Source of the DNA: Azolla caroliniana
Lineage: Eukaryota > Polypodiophyta
DNA length: 64,000 nucleotides
Assembly: GCA_043228905.1 (NCBI GenBank)
Contig: JBHGNT010000008.1
Span: 12,648,001-12,712,000 of the forward strand
Direction of reading: 5' to 3'
Part shown: one piece after another, positions 22,080-33,362 of the stretch
How the letters are laid out: each line of letters starts with the position of its first letter
How positions within the stretch are numbered: position 1 is the first letter of the stretch
Translations under genes and position numbers: made by a program
The notes under the pieces: model-generated
Databases searched by the model: none
What the model was told of the DNA's origin: nothing
The model's input: the letters and a program-made list of their open reading frames with translations, nothing else

Positions 22080-23671
22080 CGATAACCAAAAGCAAGTAAT
22101 CTTGGGACCGGCACGACTGCAATCAACACAGGTCTTTGGCATGCCCTTGGATTCCCACGTTATCAATACCATACATGAGGACTTGAAGACAGATGCTTTC
22201 GCCCAAGCCATTCTAGCACAAATTGATCCCTCTCGAGCATCTTGTTCACAGTGCAACAACTAGGTAAGGACTATTAACAATTCAAATGTCATGATGGATT
22301 ACTATTCTTTAAGAAACTCTTGTATATTCCCAATGGTTCTTGCGGCCTTCGAGTAGTCCAAAACTGTCATGACACATATACAGTTGGGCATTTTGATAGT
22401 ACTAAGACATTAGATTTAGTACAATGATCATTCTGGTGGCCCTGTATGCGACAATTTGTCGAAGATTTTGTTCGGACTTGTGATACATGTTGCAGAGCAA
22501 AAATGTGAAGGCATCATCCATATGGTTTATTAGAACCATTACCAATTCCAAGCAAGTTGTGGCAATCCATTGCTCTAGATTTCATCACAGATCTTCTAGT
22601 CTCTAAGGGATTCAATGCGATTTTAACAGTAGTAGATCAATATACGAAGATGACCCATTTCCTACCACTAAGGAAATCTCTAGTGAAGAAACCGCCGAAA
22701 TTATCATGCGTAAAGTATGTCGGCATCATGGCCTTCCTAATAATATCATCAGCGATCATGGACCCCAGTTCGTCTCGAAATTCTGGAAGCACCTTTTTAA
22801 AATGCTCAAAGTCACTTGTAACCTCTCCTCTGGCTACCACCCGCAAACCGACGGCCAAGTAGAACGAACAAATCAAATGCTGGAGCAGTATCTTCAGTGC
22901 TTTCTAAGCTATCATCGGGATGACTGGGCGGATATTCTCCACTTCGCCGAATTTGCCTATAATAATTCTGTCCACTCATCGACTAAACTTACACCATTTT
23001 ATGCTTATATGGGTTGTCACCCCCGGTGGTGTGTATTTGAAATCCCAGAGTTACCCACAAGTCCTTGTGTAGAGGATCGTTTGGAGCGGTTACGCAAGAT
23101 ACAAGCAAATTTATCTACTCATCTACAACAACCTCAACAAACACAGGAGGTTTACATAGATCTTCATCGGCTTCCATCCAGTTTTAACATTGGACATCGG
23201 TTATGGCTACTACGACGACACATCAAGACTACTCACCCATGCGAGAAGTTGGATTATCGGCAATTAGGTCCTTTACGTATTATCAAAAAGATTAATGATG
23301 TCGCTTTTCGTTTCGATCTACCCCCGCAACTTCGCATACACCCGGTGTTTCATAGTTCTCTCCTCGAACCCTATCAAGACAACACCATCCTAGGATGTAT
23401 TCCACAACCTCCACCCCCGATGGAGCTTGAAGATGGACCTGAGTACGAGGTTGCTGCCATCCTCGATTCCAAGATTATTCGCAACAAGCTCTACTATTTA
23501 GTCGATTGGCTAGGATATAGTCCCAACGAGTGTAGTTGGGAACCAATAGAGAATGTGACCAATGCTCGTGCTCTTCTGGAAGACTTCCATCGTCAATATC
23601 CAGATAAAACGGGTCCTCAATCCAAAACGACTCATGACACTCGTCGTTTTAAAGGGTGGATAGTGTCATGA
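22080..23671 (+). pseudogene. Integrase with C-terminal chromodomain of chromovirus H
   Basis: A zinc-binding remnant (CDTCCRAKM) is followed by ALDFITDL (first Asp), ISDHGPQFVSKFW (second Asp) and HPQTDGQVERTN (Glu). The last 321 codons are open to 23671 and include a chromodomain at about 23441-23605 with EYEVAAILDSK, YYLVDWLGYSP, SWEP and FHRQYPD. Aromatic residues equivalent to a methyl-lysine cage (Tyr, Trp, Trp) can be seen. In chromoviruses this domain directs integration to marked chromatin. There is a frameshift at about 22700 and a stop near 22507. Confidence 0.85.
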
Positions 23672-23937
23672 TATGACAAGACTCAAACCCATGACCTTAT
23701 GTTACATGGGTCGAGATATTATTTTTAATTTAGCTTTACTATAGAAAATTAATGTAGATTCTAGATTTCTCTAGAACATTCTAGAAGCTTCAGGACTACT
23801 CCTAAGAACACAATAAAAGGAGGCACAAGGCATTATTTGGAACCAAATCGGTTCAACGCCAGTCTTAAGCCTCCTAGCCTTCCTTGTATATTCTTCTCAG
23901 ATAATATATCGATGTCATCATCATTTTCTCTCCCTCA

Positions 23938-23969
<32 letters not shown>

Positions 23970-24062
23970 GACTCTCTCTCTCTCTCTTCTTCTCTCGAGT
24001 GCTCTACACCCTCTATTCCTCTTAGTACTAATTTCTTCTCTGTCTCAGTACTATTCCTGACA
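23664..24062 (+). repeat. 3' LTR of H
   Basis: It follows the purine-rich AAAGGGTGGATAG at 23651-23663 and starts TGTCATGATATG. A copy of TTTCTTCTCTGTCTCAGTA just beyond the CCTGACA end makes the exact boundary uncertain. Confidence 0.8.
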
Positions 24063-24877
24063 CTATTTCTTCTCTGTCTCAGTACACTATGTAAGTAATT
24101 TGCTTGTTTGTGAAATGGAATTAGCTAACTTTAAAGAAAAATTAAGTGCACGAGAGCAAGATTGGTAATGTTGACTTCTCTTGTATTTAAGACAGAAATG
24201 AGCGGAAGGCCAATTGGAATTGCCAAATACAAAACTTTGTGTTTAGGGAGGGGGTGGGCCATTTTGGAGTGTGCGAGTTAGAACTTGCACATTGTATTGT
24301 ACTTGTTATCGTGAGTAGTGAAAAGTTCTACTACATTGTGCATCAATTGTATATTGGTTTCCATCTTTCAATGTCATTTATATATTTGTTGCAATGCTAT
24401 TCTTGCTTACAATGCTTTTGTAGGTCTTCAATGATTAGGACCAACAATATTGGGTTGTCCTAACACGCACAAAGGATATCAAAGCCATGTTCATCTTCAT
24501 CGAAATGAGGAGAGATGACCTACTGATTACCTTACAACAAGGTTAGTTATCAAGTGGAATAAGAGAAATAATCAAATTTGTCACATCTTGATCACTAGAG
24601 AAAAAGGAGCACTATCTATGAGTATTTTCAAAACAAAATATACTTCCATTAATTTTAAAAAGGGCATATAAGCTACAACATACAAAATAGATGGAAAGGA
24701 AGCAACTATCCTTCCCAAGCCCGTCTTGTGTAAGACAATGGCTAGCCATGAAACGTTCATTTAAATGAGCTAAGGAAAGCAACCAACAAACGGGGAGAAA
24801 ACTTCCAAATTATCCTGCAATCTGTTAATCGAAAGATTGGAATGCAGTTTCAAAGCTTCCGAAAAGTTATGAACACT
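24063..24877. other. Unassigned AT-rich stretch
   Basis: Begins with the local duplication at the end of element H, then AT-rich sequence with no recognisable gene or repeat. Confidence 0.4.
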
Positions 24878-25069
24878 TTATTCTATAAAGACCAAAGTGT
24901 TACCGACAAGACGTTCTATATCAAGACCTTTTATCATTACTTCACTATGTATTTGTTGGCATTTTGCCACCATACTTGAGAACCCACATGCTTTTAAGAT
25001 ACAAACAATAGTTATAGAATTTGGAGATGTACCTTTTTCTTGCATTTGATCAAAACATTGAATGACCAA
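24878..25069 (-). pseudogene. Fragment of a PPR (pentatricopeptide repeat) protein gene
   Basis: A 63-codon frame contains CFDQMQEKGTSPNSITIVC, ILKACG, QIHSEVMIKG and LVGNTLV in the order seen in PLS-type plant PPR proteins (FxxMxxxGxxPNxxTxxxxLxAC, then GxxIHxxxxxxG, then LxNxLVxMY). The expected MY is FIE followed by a stop. Only about one and a half repeats remain. PPR proteins normally act in organelle RNA editing or processing. The break on its upstream side (about 25085) abuts copia fragment C0, which may have interrupted the parent gene. Confidence 0.65.
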
Positions 25070-25289
25070 AACTAGACATCTTTACTTGTTCAAATGATCC
25101 ATGCACGAGAGCAACCGTCCATCTATTCGATTCGGTCGACGAAATAGAGGTCGATTCGGCTGAGGGTGACAGAGTGAGCCGATCCGAGAATGCAACTCCT
25201 TCCAATGGCAAGATGATAGGAGCAATCCTAGAGAGTTCGGCAAAAGGGTGAGCCATCCTACCGGACCAAGCCATCGCAATAACTCGATC

Positions 25290-28200
25290 GGATGCGGGTA
25301 TTGTGGAAAACTCGGCCACTACAAAGAGGAGTGTTGAAAGAAGCAACGAGAATTGGTTTTGACTAGTCGAGAACTCTCTAATTGTGCTTCGAATTCCGAC
25401 TACGACGATAGTGGTGGAATGTTCATGATGAGGTACAAAGCAAATTTAATGTAGACACAAGGTGAGACAAGAACCTCTCCCTTGGATAATGTATGGTTTG
25501 TCAATATGGGATCATCCAATCATATGACGGCCCACGAAGATTGGTTCTGAGAATTACAAAAGCCCGATCGGTCCAGCTATGTTGGAATCGGAGATAACAC
25601 AACTCACTCAATTCGGCATATCGAAAATGTCCCATTCGGGAACTATGGCAAACAAACCTACCTCAAAAACGACCTACATGTCCCAAACATCACGAAAAAT
25701 CTGGTCTCGGTCGACCAAATAATAGAACAAGGCATGCAAGTGCGGTTCAATAATGAAGGGTGCTTCATTGAAAAAGATGACCAAATCATAGTGCACGGTC
25801 GTCGAAAAGGTCGAATGGTCATCCTAGAGTCGAGTCAGGTGAAGTTTGCCATGTTCGCAAACAACATCAAAGTCGAAACCGACTTGAAACTGTGGCACAA
25901 GCCAATCAGCCACATTAATCTCCAAAAGCTTAAAAGGATGTCGTTGAAAGGAGTTGTAATCGGACTTCCGACATTGACCGAGAAGGAGATTACGGGTGTA
26001 TGTGAAGCCTGCTAATTCGGCAAACAACACTGACAACCATTCCCAAAAGAAGGGAATGTGAGCAAAGGGATCTTGGATGTTGTGCATTCAGATGTATGGG
26101 AATCAGCACTGACAACCACATTCGGAGGATGCCGATACTATGTCACATTTATCGACGACTTCTTGAGGCATGTCTGGATCTATCTGATGCGGTGGAAGAG
26201 TGAAGTTCAGACACTTCCAAAGGTTTAAAAACGAAGTCGAAAAAGCCACAAGTCGGCATGTTCGATTCCTTCGATTGGATGGAGGCAAGGAGTATTTCTC
26301 GGACGATTTTACAACGTACCTCATGCCGACACACACCTCCGCAAAACGGAGTAGCCAAACGAAAGAATTGGCACATAATAGAGGTAGCAAGGGCCATGAT
26401 GAACGAGAATAGCCTGCCAAAATCGTACTGGGTAGAAACACCTAAGACAATTGTCTATCTCATGAACAGATGTACAACCTTAGGGGTACATGACATAACC
26501 CCTCATGAGAAATTCTTCGGAAAGAAGTCGAAGGATCTATCACATATCCGGATATTCAGCTCAATCACATACATGCATATTCCCGACGAGAAGCGACAAA
26601 AGCTCAACCCAAAGTTGGAGAAATGTATCCTCGTAGGGTACTCACTCGAACAAAAGGGGTACAAATATTACAATCCTTCTACCCAAAAAGTTCAAGTAAG
26701 TCGAGACGTCATTTTCGACGAGTCAGCATCCTAGTACGACCCAAAGACGACTCCGATTTCGGCTCCAGTTGACCCGGAATCAGCCGAAATGAGAGATAGA
26801 ATATGAATTTTGACTCAGACACATATTCAAAGAAAGTCCGATTACGACAAGGCTTAGTGGAGCACAGGAGCCCGTGAGTGACCAAAGGACATCTTGGCCG
26901 AGTTCGAAACTCAACAAAGGGAAGGCCAAGATGTCGGAATACGAAGATCCAATCGACAACGAGTCAACTCACAGTGAGTTCGAAGGCCTGGACATCCCAA
27001 TCATCCAGACGAATGGAGCGAAGAAAGCCTTAGACTCCGCAAACGAGAAGCTTTGCCTTAGATGAGTATATGGCATACCACTATGCCTTTATGATGAAGG
27101 TGGCGGCTGTCTAAGAACCGGAAACCTTTCCCAAGGCGGCCAAGGATCCGCGATGGATTGAAGACATGAATGAAGAAATGTAGGCTTTAAGCAAAAACAA
27201 GACATGGGATCTCGTTCCCCATTCTGCACACAAGAAACCAATCGGCTGTAGATGGATCTATAAGGTAAAATATAACGTTGACGGCTCAGTAAATCGCTAC
27301 AAGGCACGAATCGTAGCTAAGGGATACACTCAAACACACAGAGTCGATTACGAGGAAACCTTTGCCCCGCTGGCAAAGATGATGACTATTCGGACAATCA
27401 TTGCTCTCGTGGCTGCAAAAGGGTGGCACCTCCTTCAGATGGACGTAAAGAACTCCTTCCTACAAGGAAAATTAAATGAGGAGGACTTCATGATTCAACT
27501 ATCCGGTTTGGAATCAAGCAAACACCCGAAAGCAGTCTGCCGTCTACGGAAGCCTTTGTATGGCCTCAAGCAAGCACCGCGTGCTTGGCATTCGAAGATA
27601 ACCCAGTATCTTCACCAAATCAGCTTCCAAATGTTGAAATTAGAAAATTCCCTATACATCCGAAACGATTCGAACAATTCGATTGTCATCATCCTGTATG
27701 TGGATGATCTGGTCATCGGAGGAAAGGATCTCGCCGAGATTAATAAGGTCAAATTACTCCTCTTCAGTAGATTTGAAATGAAAGATATGCACGAGCTCCA
27801 TTACTTCCTCAATATCGAAGTAATTCGGACACTAGTCGGGATATTGATCTCTCAACGACACTACATTCTTAACTTACTCTACAAGTTTGAGATGATTGAG
27901 TGCAAAATTGTGTCTACCCCTCTCGATTGAAATCTCAAACTCGACGTTGATTCAAGAACAGAAGAGTGCAAGGAAACTCAGTATTGACCATTGATCGATA
28001 GCCTAATCTAACCATCACCCGACCCGACCTGAGCTACTCGATCGGCCTACTTAGCCAATTCATACAGAATCCTTGCAATGAACATCTCGATTGCACTAAG
28101 AGGGTACTTCGGTATGTCTATGGGACAATGGATTTCGGCATCCTATACAAGTCGGATACGATCATCTAGCTCGAAGGGTACACAGATGCGGATTGGGCTG

Positions 28201-28577
28201 GCTTTAAGACCGATCGATGATCGACCTCCAGATTTGTCTTCTCCCTCGGCAGCAGAGCGATCTCCTAAAGTAGTAAGAAGCAGTTGATAGTTGCATTGTC
28301 GAGCACGGAGGCCGAATACAAGGGCGCGACGGTCAACGCATGCGAAGCTGTTTCACTCAAATGCATTTTAAAGGATCTGATTCTCCTATATTGTGACAAT
28401 ATGACCAATATCCACCTAGTTTGTAACCTCGTGTTCCAAGCACAGACTAAACATATCGAAGTGCACTACCACTTCATTTGGGAACACGTTCAAGCTAGAG
28501 ATGTCAACTTACAACACATTAGCAGGAACCTTGAGGTGGCCGACATCTTCACAAAAGCACTGGGTATTGACATCTAG
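25290..28577 (+). pseudogene. pol of copia C0, multiply broken
   Basis: CGYCGKLGHYKEEC is an intact zinc knuckle near 25297-25338. SSNHMTAHEDWF marks the protease region (its DSG is NMG here). CEACxFGKQH and VVHSDVW, with RFLRLDGGKEYF, mark the integrase. An open stretch at 27379-27930 carries MDVKNSFLQGKL, KPLYGLKQAPRAW and the reverse transcriptase site YVDD. RNase H ends with ALSSTEAEYKGA and ADIFTKALG. Stops in many places rule out function. Confidence 0.82.
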
Positions 28578-28597
28578 AAGTTGTGTTTGAAGGGACG

Positions 28598-28881
28598 TGT
28601 TGAGAATCGAACTCAACTTCCCATAGAGACAACGTTCACACTAGCCAGTGGACATCATACTAGGCTAGATTTGTAATTAGTAGAAAAGGCACTTGCCCTA
28701 GATCAGTTGGTATTTAAATCAACCTTTTGTAACTTAGTCACTGTTGGATGTAATTCTATTTCTACTAATATAGCTTCTTGTTCAAGCTCTCACTCTCTCT
28801 CTGTCTTGCCTTACGTGTACTCACACACACACAAAGTTCACTTCCGTTGCATAGCACCAACTCCGCCTCACCTTCTTTACA
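28598..28881 (+). repeat. 3' LTR of C0
   Basis: It starts TGTTGAGAATCGAACTCAAC after a purine-rich TTTGAAGGGACG and probably ends CTTCTTTACA, by comparison with family B. The start forms the same short hairpin type as B LTRs. No second copy in the window confirms the end. Confidence 0.6.
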
Positions 28882-30677
28882 AGTTTGAACAAAATATTTG
28901 CAATCTTCTCTAAGGGAAGGAGCCTAGGCCTACGAGGACCAAGGGAGCGTTCAAGGAGGAGGAACTTCATGAAGAAAGCTCCGAGGAAGATCTACCATGG
29001 GAGTACGATAGGACGAGGAGGTTCGAAGTACTAAAAGATGCAATGGTGTGTACGAAATACAAGACCGTGGAAAAGAAGGTGAAACTGTCTGTGGGACCAT
29101 TACCCGCCAATAGTGAACAAAAGAGGAAAGAAGTTTCGGGAGGTCCGACATTTCGAAAGTCCACGGATGTTGGACATACCTTCACGAATGAGACCTGGAA
29201 GAAACTCTGGATCGGCACAGATGGGTTCCTCTTACCAAATGAAGAAGAATGATTTCGTGAGATGTTGGAGCAGCATGGAAAAACATTTGCATTCACATCA
29301 AAAGAGATAGGGTGCGTCGATTCGAAGATAGTGGAGCCAATGGTGATCTTCACAATTGAACATGGGTTGTGGAACCTGAAGGCAATTCCGGTGCCACAAG
29401 CGCATATTCCGAAAATCATTGACTTTCTCATGGAGAAGGTGGTGATGGGTATTCTAGAGCCATCAAATGCTCCATACTCAAATCGATGGTTTACGGTTCC
29501 GAAGAAGAATGGGTCACTTTGGTTCATTCAAGATTTGCAACCGGTGAACAAGGTCGCGATACGGAACTACGGAGTCAGTCTGATAGTGGATGAATTTGCG
29601 GAAGCATTTGCTAGACACGCGATATAATCCATCAGTGACCTATCCAACTAGTCATGGAGAGCCAAGATATCACTACAATGCGGACACCGATAGGATTAGT
29701 TCCGGTATGCTACCACAAGGAACGACGAACTCAGTCGCACATATGATGAATGTGATGAACAAGGTGCTCCGAGATCGCATTCTGGAGATAACAATGCCGT
29801 TCTAGATGATATTCCGATGAAAAGATGTGGTGTGGAAGAAAATAATGAAACTAAGGATGATCAGGGATGCCGAAAGTTCGTAGTAAATCATATTCGCAAC
29901 TATGAGAAAGTGCTACAGATGTTAGAAGATGTGCACTTAACACTCTCCGGAGAGAAATCGGCATGCAAACAAGAAGAGATACTCGTATTCGGACATCTAT
30001 GTGGGCCCTACAACCGAAGACCGTCATCAGTCAAGATCGATGTGATTCAAGCCATGAAAGAAATATGCAAGTCGCAATCAGAAGTTCATAGGTTTCTTGC
30101 ATGTGCATTTTATCACATATGGATTCTGCAATATGCACACATTGCGGACCCACTCTATCACTTACTACAGAAGGGTAAGAAGTTCAAATGGAGACCGGAA
30201 CATACCAAAGCCATGAAGAAGCTCAAGAAAACACTACAGAGGGCAAAAGCACTTAAGAAGCCGAACTATGACCGACAAATCATAGTAACGGTTGATACAA
30301 GTCCAACCGGGATCGGATGGGTCATCAACCAAGTCGACTCGGATGGTTCACAATACTCGATTGGATTCGGTGCAAAGGTTCTCAACAAAAGACAATGCGA
30401 ATATGCACAAGTTAAAAAAGAATTATGGGGAGTCGTGTCGGCAATAAATTTGGATCAGGATTATTTGATCGACGCCAAAGTAGTGATCGAAACGGATTGT
30501 CTTCCGATACTCAGGATGATGGGATGTTGCACGGAACTAGATGTGGCTATGCTAAGATGGATTGCATATGTAAAGTCTATTTATTCGGAGGTTCGACACA
30601 TCTCAGGAAAAGACAATGCGGTAGTGGATATGTTATCAAGGGCCCATTTTGAAGATGACATAGTCGAATCGGATAAT
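28882..30677 (+). mobile_element. Ty3 element E (family A), first segment, interrupted by copia B
   Basis: Decayed pol of the same family as A and G. It is truncated on the left next to the C0 LTR and resumes at 54470 after copia B. The junction is exact: ...GTCGAATCGGATAAT, then B, then ATAATGAAGAAGTT; with one ATAAT removed the protein continues VESDNEEVSKDYF, matching A's VSEDEEVGVDFF. Confidence 0.88.
28990..30677 (+). pseudogene. pol of E: N-terminal region, reverse transcriptase and RNase H
   Basis: TKYKTVEKKVKL and VGHTFTNETWK match A's pol N-terminus. The reverse transcriptase has APYSNRWFTVPKKNGSLWF and then breaks at about 29625; its active-site box reads VLDDI (FLDD in A). RNase H is open: VDTSPTGIGW, KKELWG, ETDCLPI, HISGKDNAVVDMLSRA, running to the insertion site. 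Stops TGA at about 29249 and TAA at about 29625, plus shifts, make it a pseudogene. Confidence 0.85.
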
Positions 30678-31090
30678 TGTTGAGATACAAGCTCAACATT
30701 GGGTGCGTAAACCAGTGCGTAGATTGGGTGCTTCAACTGGATGCGCAACAAGAGGCCATAGCAGTGCGTAAACCGGGAGGCCGTTGGACAGATATTCCGC
30801 AAAGGAATATATTTTGGGAGTTAGTGTAGAGGCTTATTGATGAGAATTGAAGTACACGTGAGTACTTCTGTCAGTCCGTATGGACTTGTATAAAAGTGCT
30901 CTTTGGGCACATCCTATGTACAGAGTTTTAAAGTATTGTTTTGGAATTGAGTTTTCTGTGTTCTGCTCTCTCTGTCTCTCCCACACATGCTATGTTGATT
31001 AAGCTTTCCATTAAACCTTCATCATCTTTTTTGTCTTTTTCTGTTGTTACCCAGTTGTGTCTGTTTAGCTTCCACACGTATTCTTTTACA
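30678..31090 (+). repeat. 5' LTR of B (413 bp)
   Basis: It starts TGTTGAGATACAAGCTCAACA, a 7-bp stem hairpin, and ends TTCTTTTACA directly before the primer site. Confidence 0.9.
30849..30896 (+). promoter_or_regulatory. Dyad and TATA box in the LTR promoter of B
   Basis: The inverted repeat GAAGTAC..GTACTTC at 30849-30868, with a CACGTG core at 30855-30860, lies about 20 bases before TATAAAAG at 30889-30896. B' and B'' LTRs keep the same dyad (GAAGTACT-N3-AGTACTTC) and the same TATA sequence, so this is the likely promoter core of the family. Confidence 0.55.
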
Positions 31091-31102
31091 TGGTATCAGA
31101 GC
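31091..31102 (+). other. Primer-binding site of B
   Basis: TGGTATCAGAGC directly after the 5' LTR; initiator Met tRNA type. Confidence 0.9.
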
Positions 31103-31188
31103 GTGAGGGTTGAGATCCTCTGCTATCGACAAACAGACAAACCCTAATCACGGTGAAAGAACAGAAGCAAAAAAGAATAGACAGAGGA

Positions 31189-32669
31189 ATGGCTAGCTCC
31201 CTTCCGACGGAGAAGCTCGATAGAAGCAACTACGCATCTTGGTCGTGCAAGATGCACCAGTACTTGTTCGGGCATGGCTACTAGAGTTATGTCGATGGAG
31301 CTAATGACACAGCACACGAATCAACACACAGAGATTTCCTGGCCTGGGAACAAGTGGCAAGTAGAGTTCTCTACTGCTTCGCATCCTGTGTGAACAATCA
31401 GCTTCTGAGCTACATTCGAGATGTGAAGACGCTGAAGGATGCTTGGGGAAATCTGAAAAAGATTTTAGCCGCGAGCACCACATCCAGAAAGCTCCAACTC
31501 AGGCAAGAGTTGAGCAATGTTCGACAACAAGATATGTCAGTGGTTGACTACACCTCCAAGATCAAGGATATCTATGACTTTTTCGCCTCCGTTGATGTAA
31601 ACATCGAGGAGGTCGAAATGGTGCAGGTCTGCCTTAGAGGGTTAGCATTGAAGTTCGGAGCTTTCCAAACTGCGGTCTATACGAGGGAGAACACGCCCTT
31701 GTTTTTCGACTTACAGTCGATGCTCCTAGTAGAGGAGAACAACATGTGTGCGTCAACGAGTATGCACGCCGACAACAAGATGTTGTACACGGAGGAAGAT
31801 AGACCCCGTGGTCGTGGTAGATGAGGCTAGTTGGCGTGCAATGGAGGTGATTGACAAGAGCAAGATGGAAGGCATGGTTGTAATGCCAACATTAGTTTCG
31901 GACCCTCTGAAAGCAGGGGGAGTCGAGGCTGCACCAGAAACCGGCAAGGAAAACCCGCTGCGAAATGTTGGGATTGTGGCAAGAAAGGCCACAGGGAGAG
32001 CGAGTGCTGGAAGAAAAGCCCTGAGTCGGAGAAATTTGCATCCGGATCCGGGCGAACCGAACAAGGAAATGCGCAGCGATTGCACTAGGCCGAGGGCTCC
32101 GAACGAGTCGAAAATGGATCGGGCCTAACCTTCGTTATGAAGCACAAGGCCAACTCAATGGCTGTGAACACCTCGAAACCGAACGAGGTTTGGTATGTTG
32201 ATTCCGGAGTGTCAAATCATATGACGAGTCACGAGGAATGGTTCTCGTAATTGGAGAAACCGGAAAAACAAGGAGTGGTCGAAATTGGAGACGACACTCC
32301 ACATACCATTGAACATGTCGGAGAAGTTCCCCTCAGCTACGTTGGGCAGAAAGGGAAACTCATGAATGTGCTACACATCTTGACAATAACCAAGAACCTA
32401 GTGTCGGTCGGACAAATCATTGACTAGGGGATACAAATTCGATTCACGCATCTCGGTTGCTACATCGAAGAAGAGGGCAAAGTCATTGCGCAAGGGCATC
32501 AAGAAGGGAGGATGTTCATCCTCAACACCAATGAGGTCGAAACCGCATTGTTTGCAAAAGGAAAGAAGGTTGAGTCGGACATCGACCTATGGCACAAGTG
32601 GTTCAGCCATGTTAACTTCCCGCGGCTAGGTGAAATGTAGATGAAGAACATTGTTTTTGGATGACCGAA
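31189..32669 (+). pseudogene. gag and protease region of copia B
   Basis: ATG at 31189 starts MASSLPTEKLDRSNYASW; a TAG at about 31281 breaks gag, which then continues through LKKILAAST, LRQELSNVRQ and VDYTSKIKDI to a frameshift after RPRGRGR. The protease is VWYVDSGVSNHMTSHEEWF; then GQIID*GIQIRFTHLGC and DIDLWHKWFSHVN of the pre-integrase region. The frame reaches the D insertion at CCG AAA TTT and resumes at 43362. Confidence 0.85.
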
Positions 32670-32674
32670 ATTTA

Positions 32675-33348
32675 TGATAGGAACTGCACGCTCCCTATGC
32701 GCAATGCTCGGCCACAACCGAACTTAGAATCAAACACAGAAAAAACGGGGAATGAATACATGACACAAAGGAGAGAAGAGTACACAGGATGTTTACGTGG
32801 AAAACCCAAACTAGGGGGAAAACCACGGCAGCCCACAGACTGCGAACTATCACTATATCACAATGATTACAACAGTGAGCTCACGGAGGCAACGACCTCG
32901 TGGTCACGATCTTCGCCACAGGCAGCAGTTACAACAGAGGCAACGACCTCTTCCTCTCTATTCCTCTCTCTCTCTGTACACTGTTACGCGCTCTTTGATC
33001 TTGCGCCAACAAGAATGACAACAACTCTCTCTCATAAAGTTTGCCCTAAGTCATAGTTATACTAATATGACTTTTTGGCTATTTACAAATATAGCCTCGA
33101 TGGACTCTCAGAAACATATTTATCCGGTGAGCACTCTTCACCGGGCCTGCATCATCCGGCGCTTGCCGGGTACTCGTCATCTGGTTCTCATCGGGTCATC
33201 CGTAGCCGGGTACTCGTCATCCGGTTCTCACCGGGTCATCCGTAGCCAAGTACTCCTCATCCAGATCTCACCGAGTCTTCATCATCCGGTTCTCACCAGG
33301 TCATCCGTAGCCGGGTACTCCTCATTCGGAGGGAGCTGTTTCCTAACA
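32675..33348 (-). repeat. 3' LTR of D
   Basis: It matches 42640-43361. The end next to pol carries CCGGGTACTC..CATCCGG minisatellite units (about 33124-33335). The coding-strand start is TGTTAGGAAACAG. Confidence 0.9.
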
Positions 33349-33362
33349 AACTCCCCCTTCAC
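33349..33362 (-). other. Polypurine tract of D
   Basis: GTGAAGGGGGAGTT on the minus strand, directly before the 3' LTR. Confidence 0.8.

Larger units (their letters stand above)
18381..24062 (+). mobile_element. Decayed Ty3/gypsy chromovirus H
   Basis: LTRs at 18381-18821 and 23664-24062 clearly match but differ by many substitutions, a roughly 40-bp length difference and a CT array. Gag, protease, reverse transcriptase, RNase H, integrase and a C-terminal chromodomain occur in the gypsy order, all interrupted by stops. The layout and phrases such as YLVDWLGYSPNECSWEP and SSGYHPQTDGQVERTNQ resemble sushi/Tcn1-type chromoviruses of fungi and animals more than the common angiosperm Tekay or CRM types (from memory). 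TACAC at 18376-18380 and 24083-24087 may be the target duplication if the right end includes the 20-bp local duplication at 24063-24082. Confidence 0.88.
25090..28881 (+). mobile_element. Decayed Ty1/copia element C0, 5'-truncated, with 3' LTR
   Basis: Zinc knuckle, protease, integrase, reverse transcriptase and RNase H can be followed in the copia order with many stops and shifts, then a 3' LTR at 28598-28881. No 5' LTR or gag N-terminus is present. The protein matches the F fragment at 57350-64000 (same DDTTH/DNTTHxIRHI..NVPFGK phrases), so C0 and F are one family, related to but distinct from family B. Confidence 0.82.

Noticed and set aside
31091-31102. TGGTATCAGAGC motifs as parts of tRNA genes
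   Set aside because: Each is a 12-base primer site directly after an LTR; no cloverleaf sequence surrounds it.
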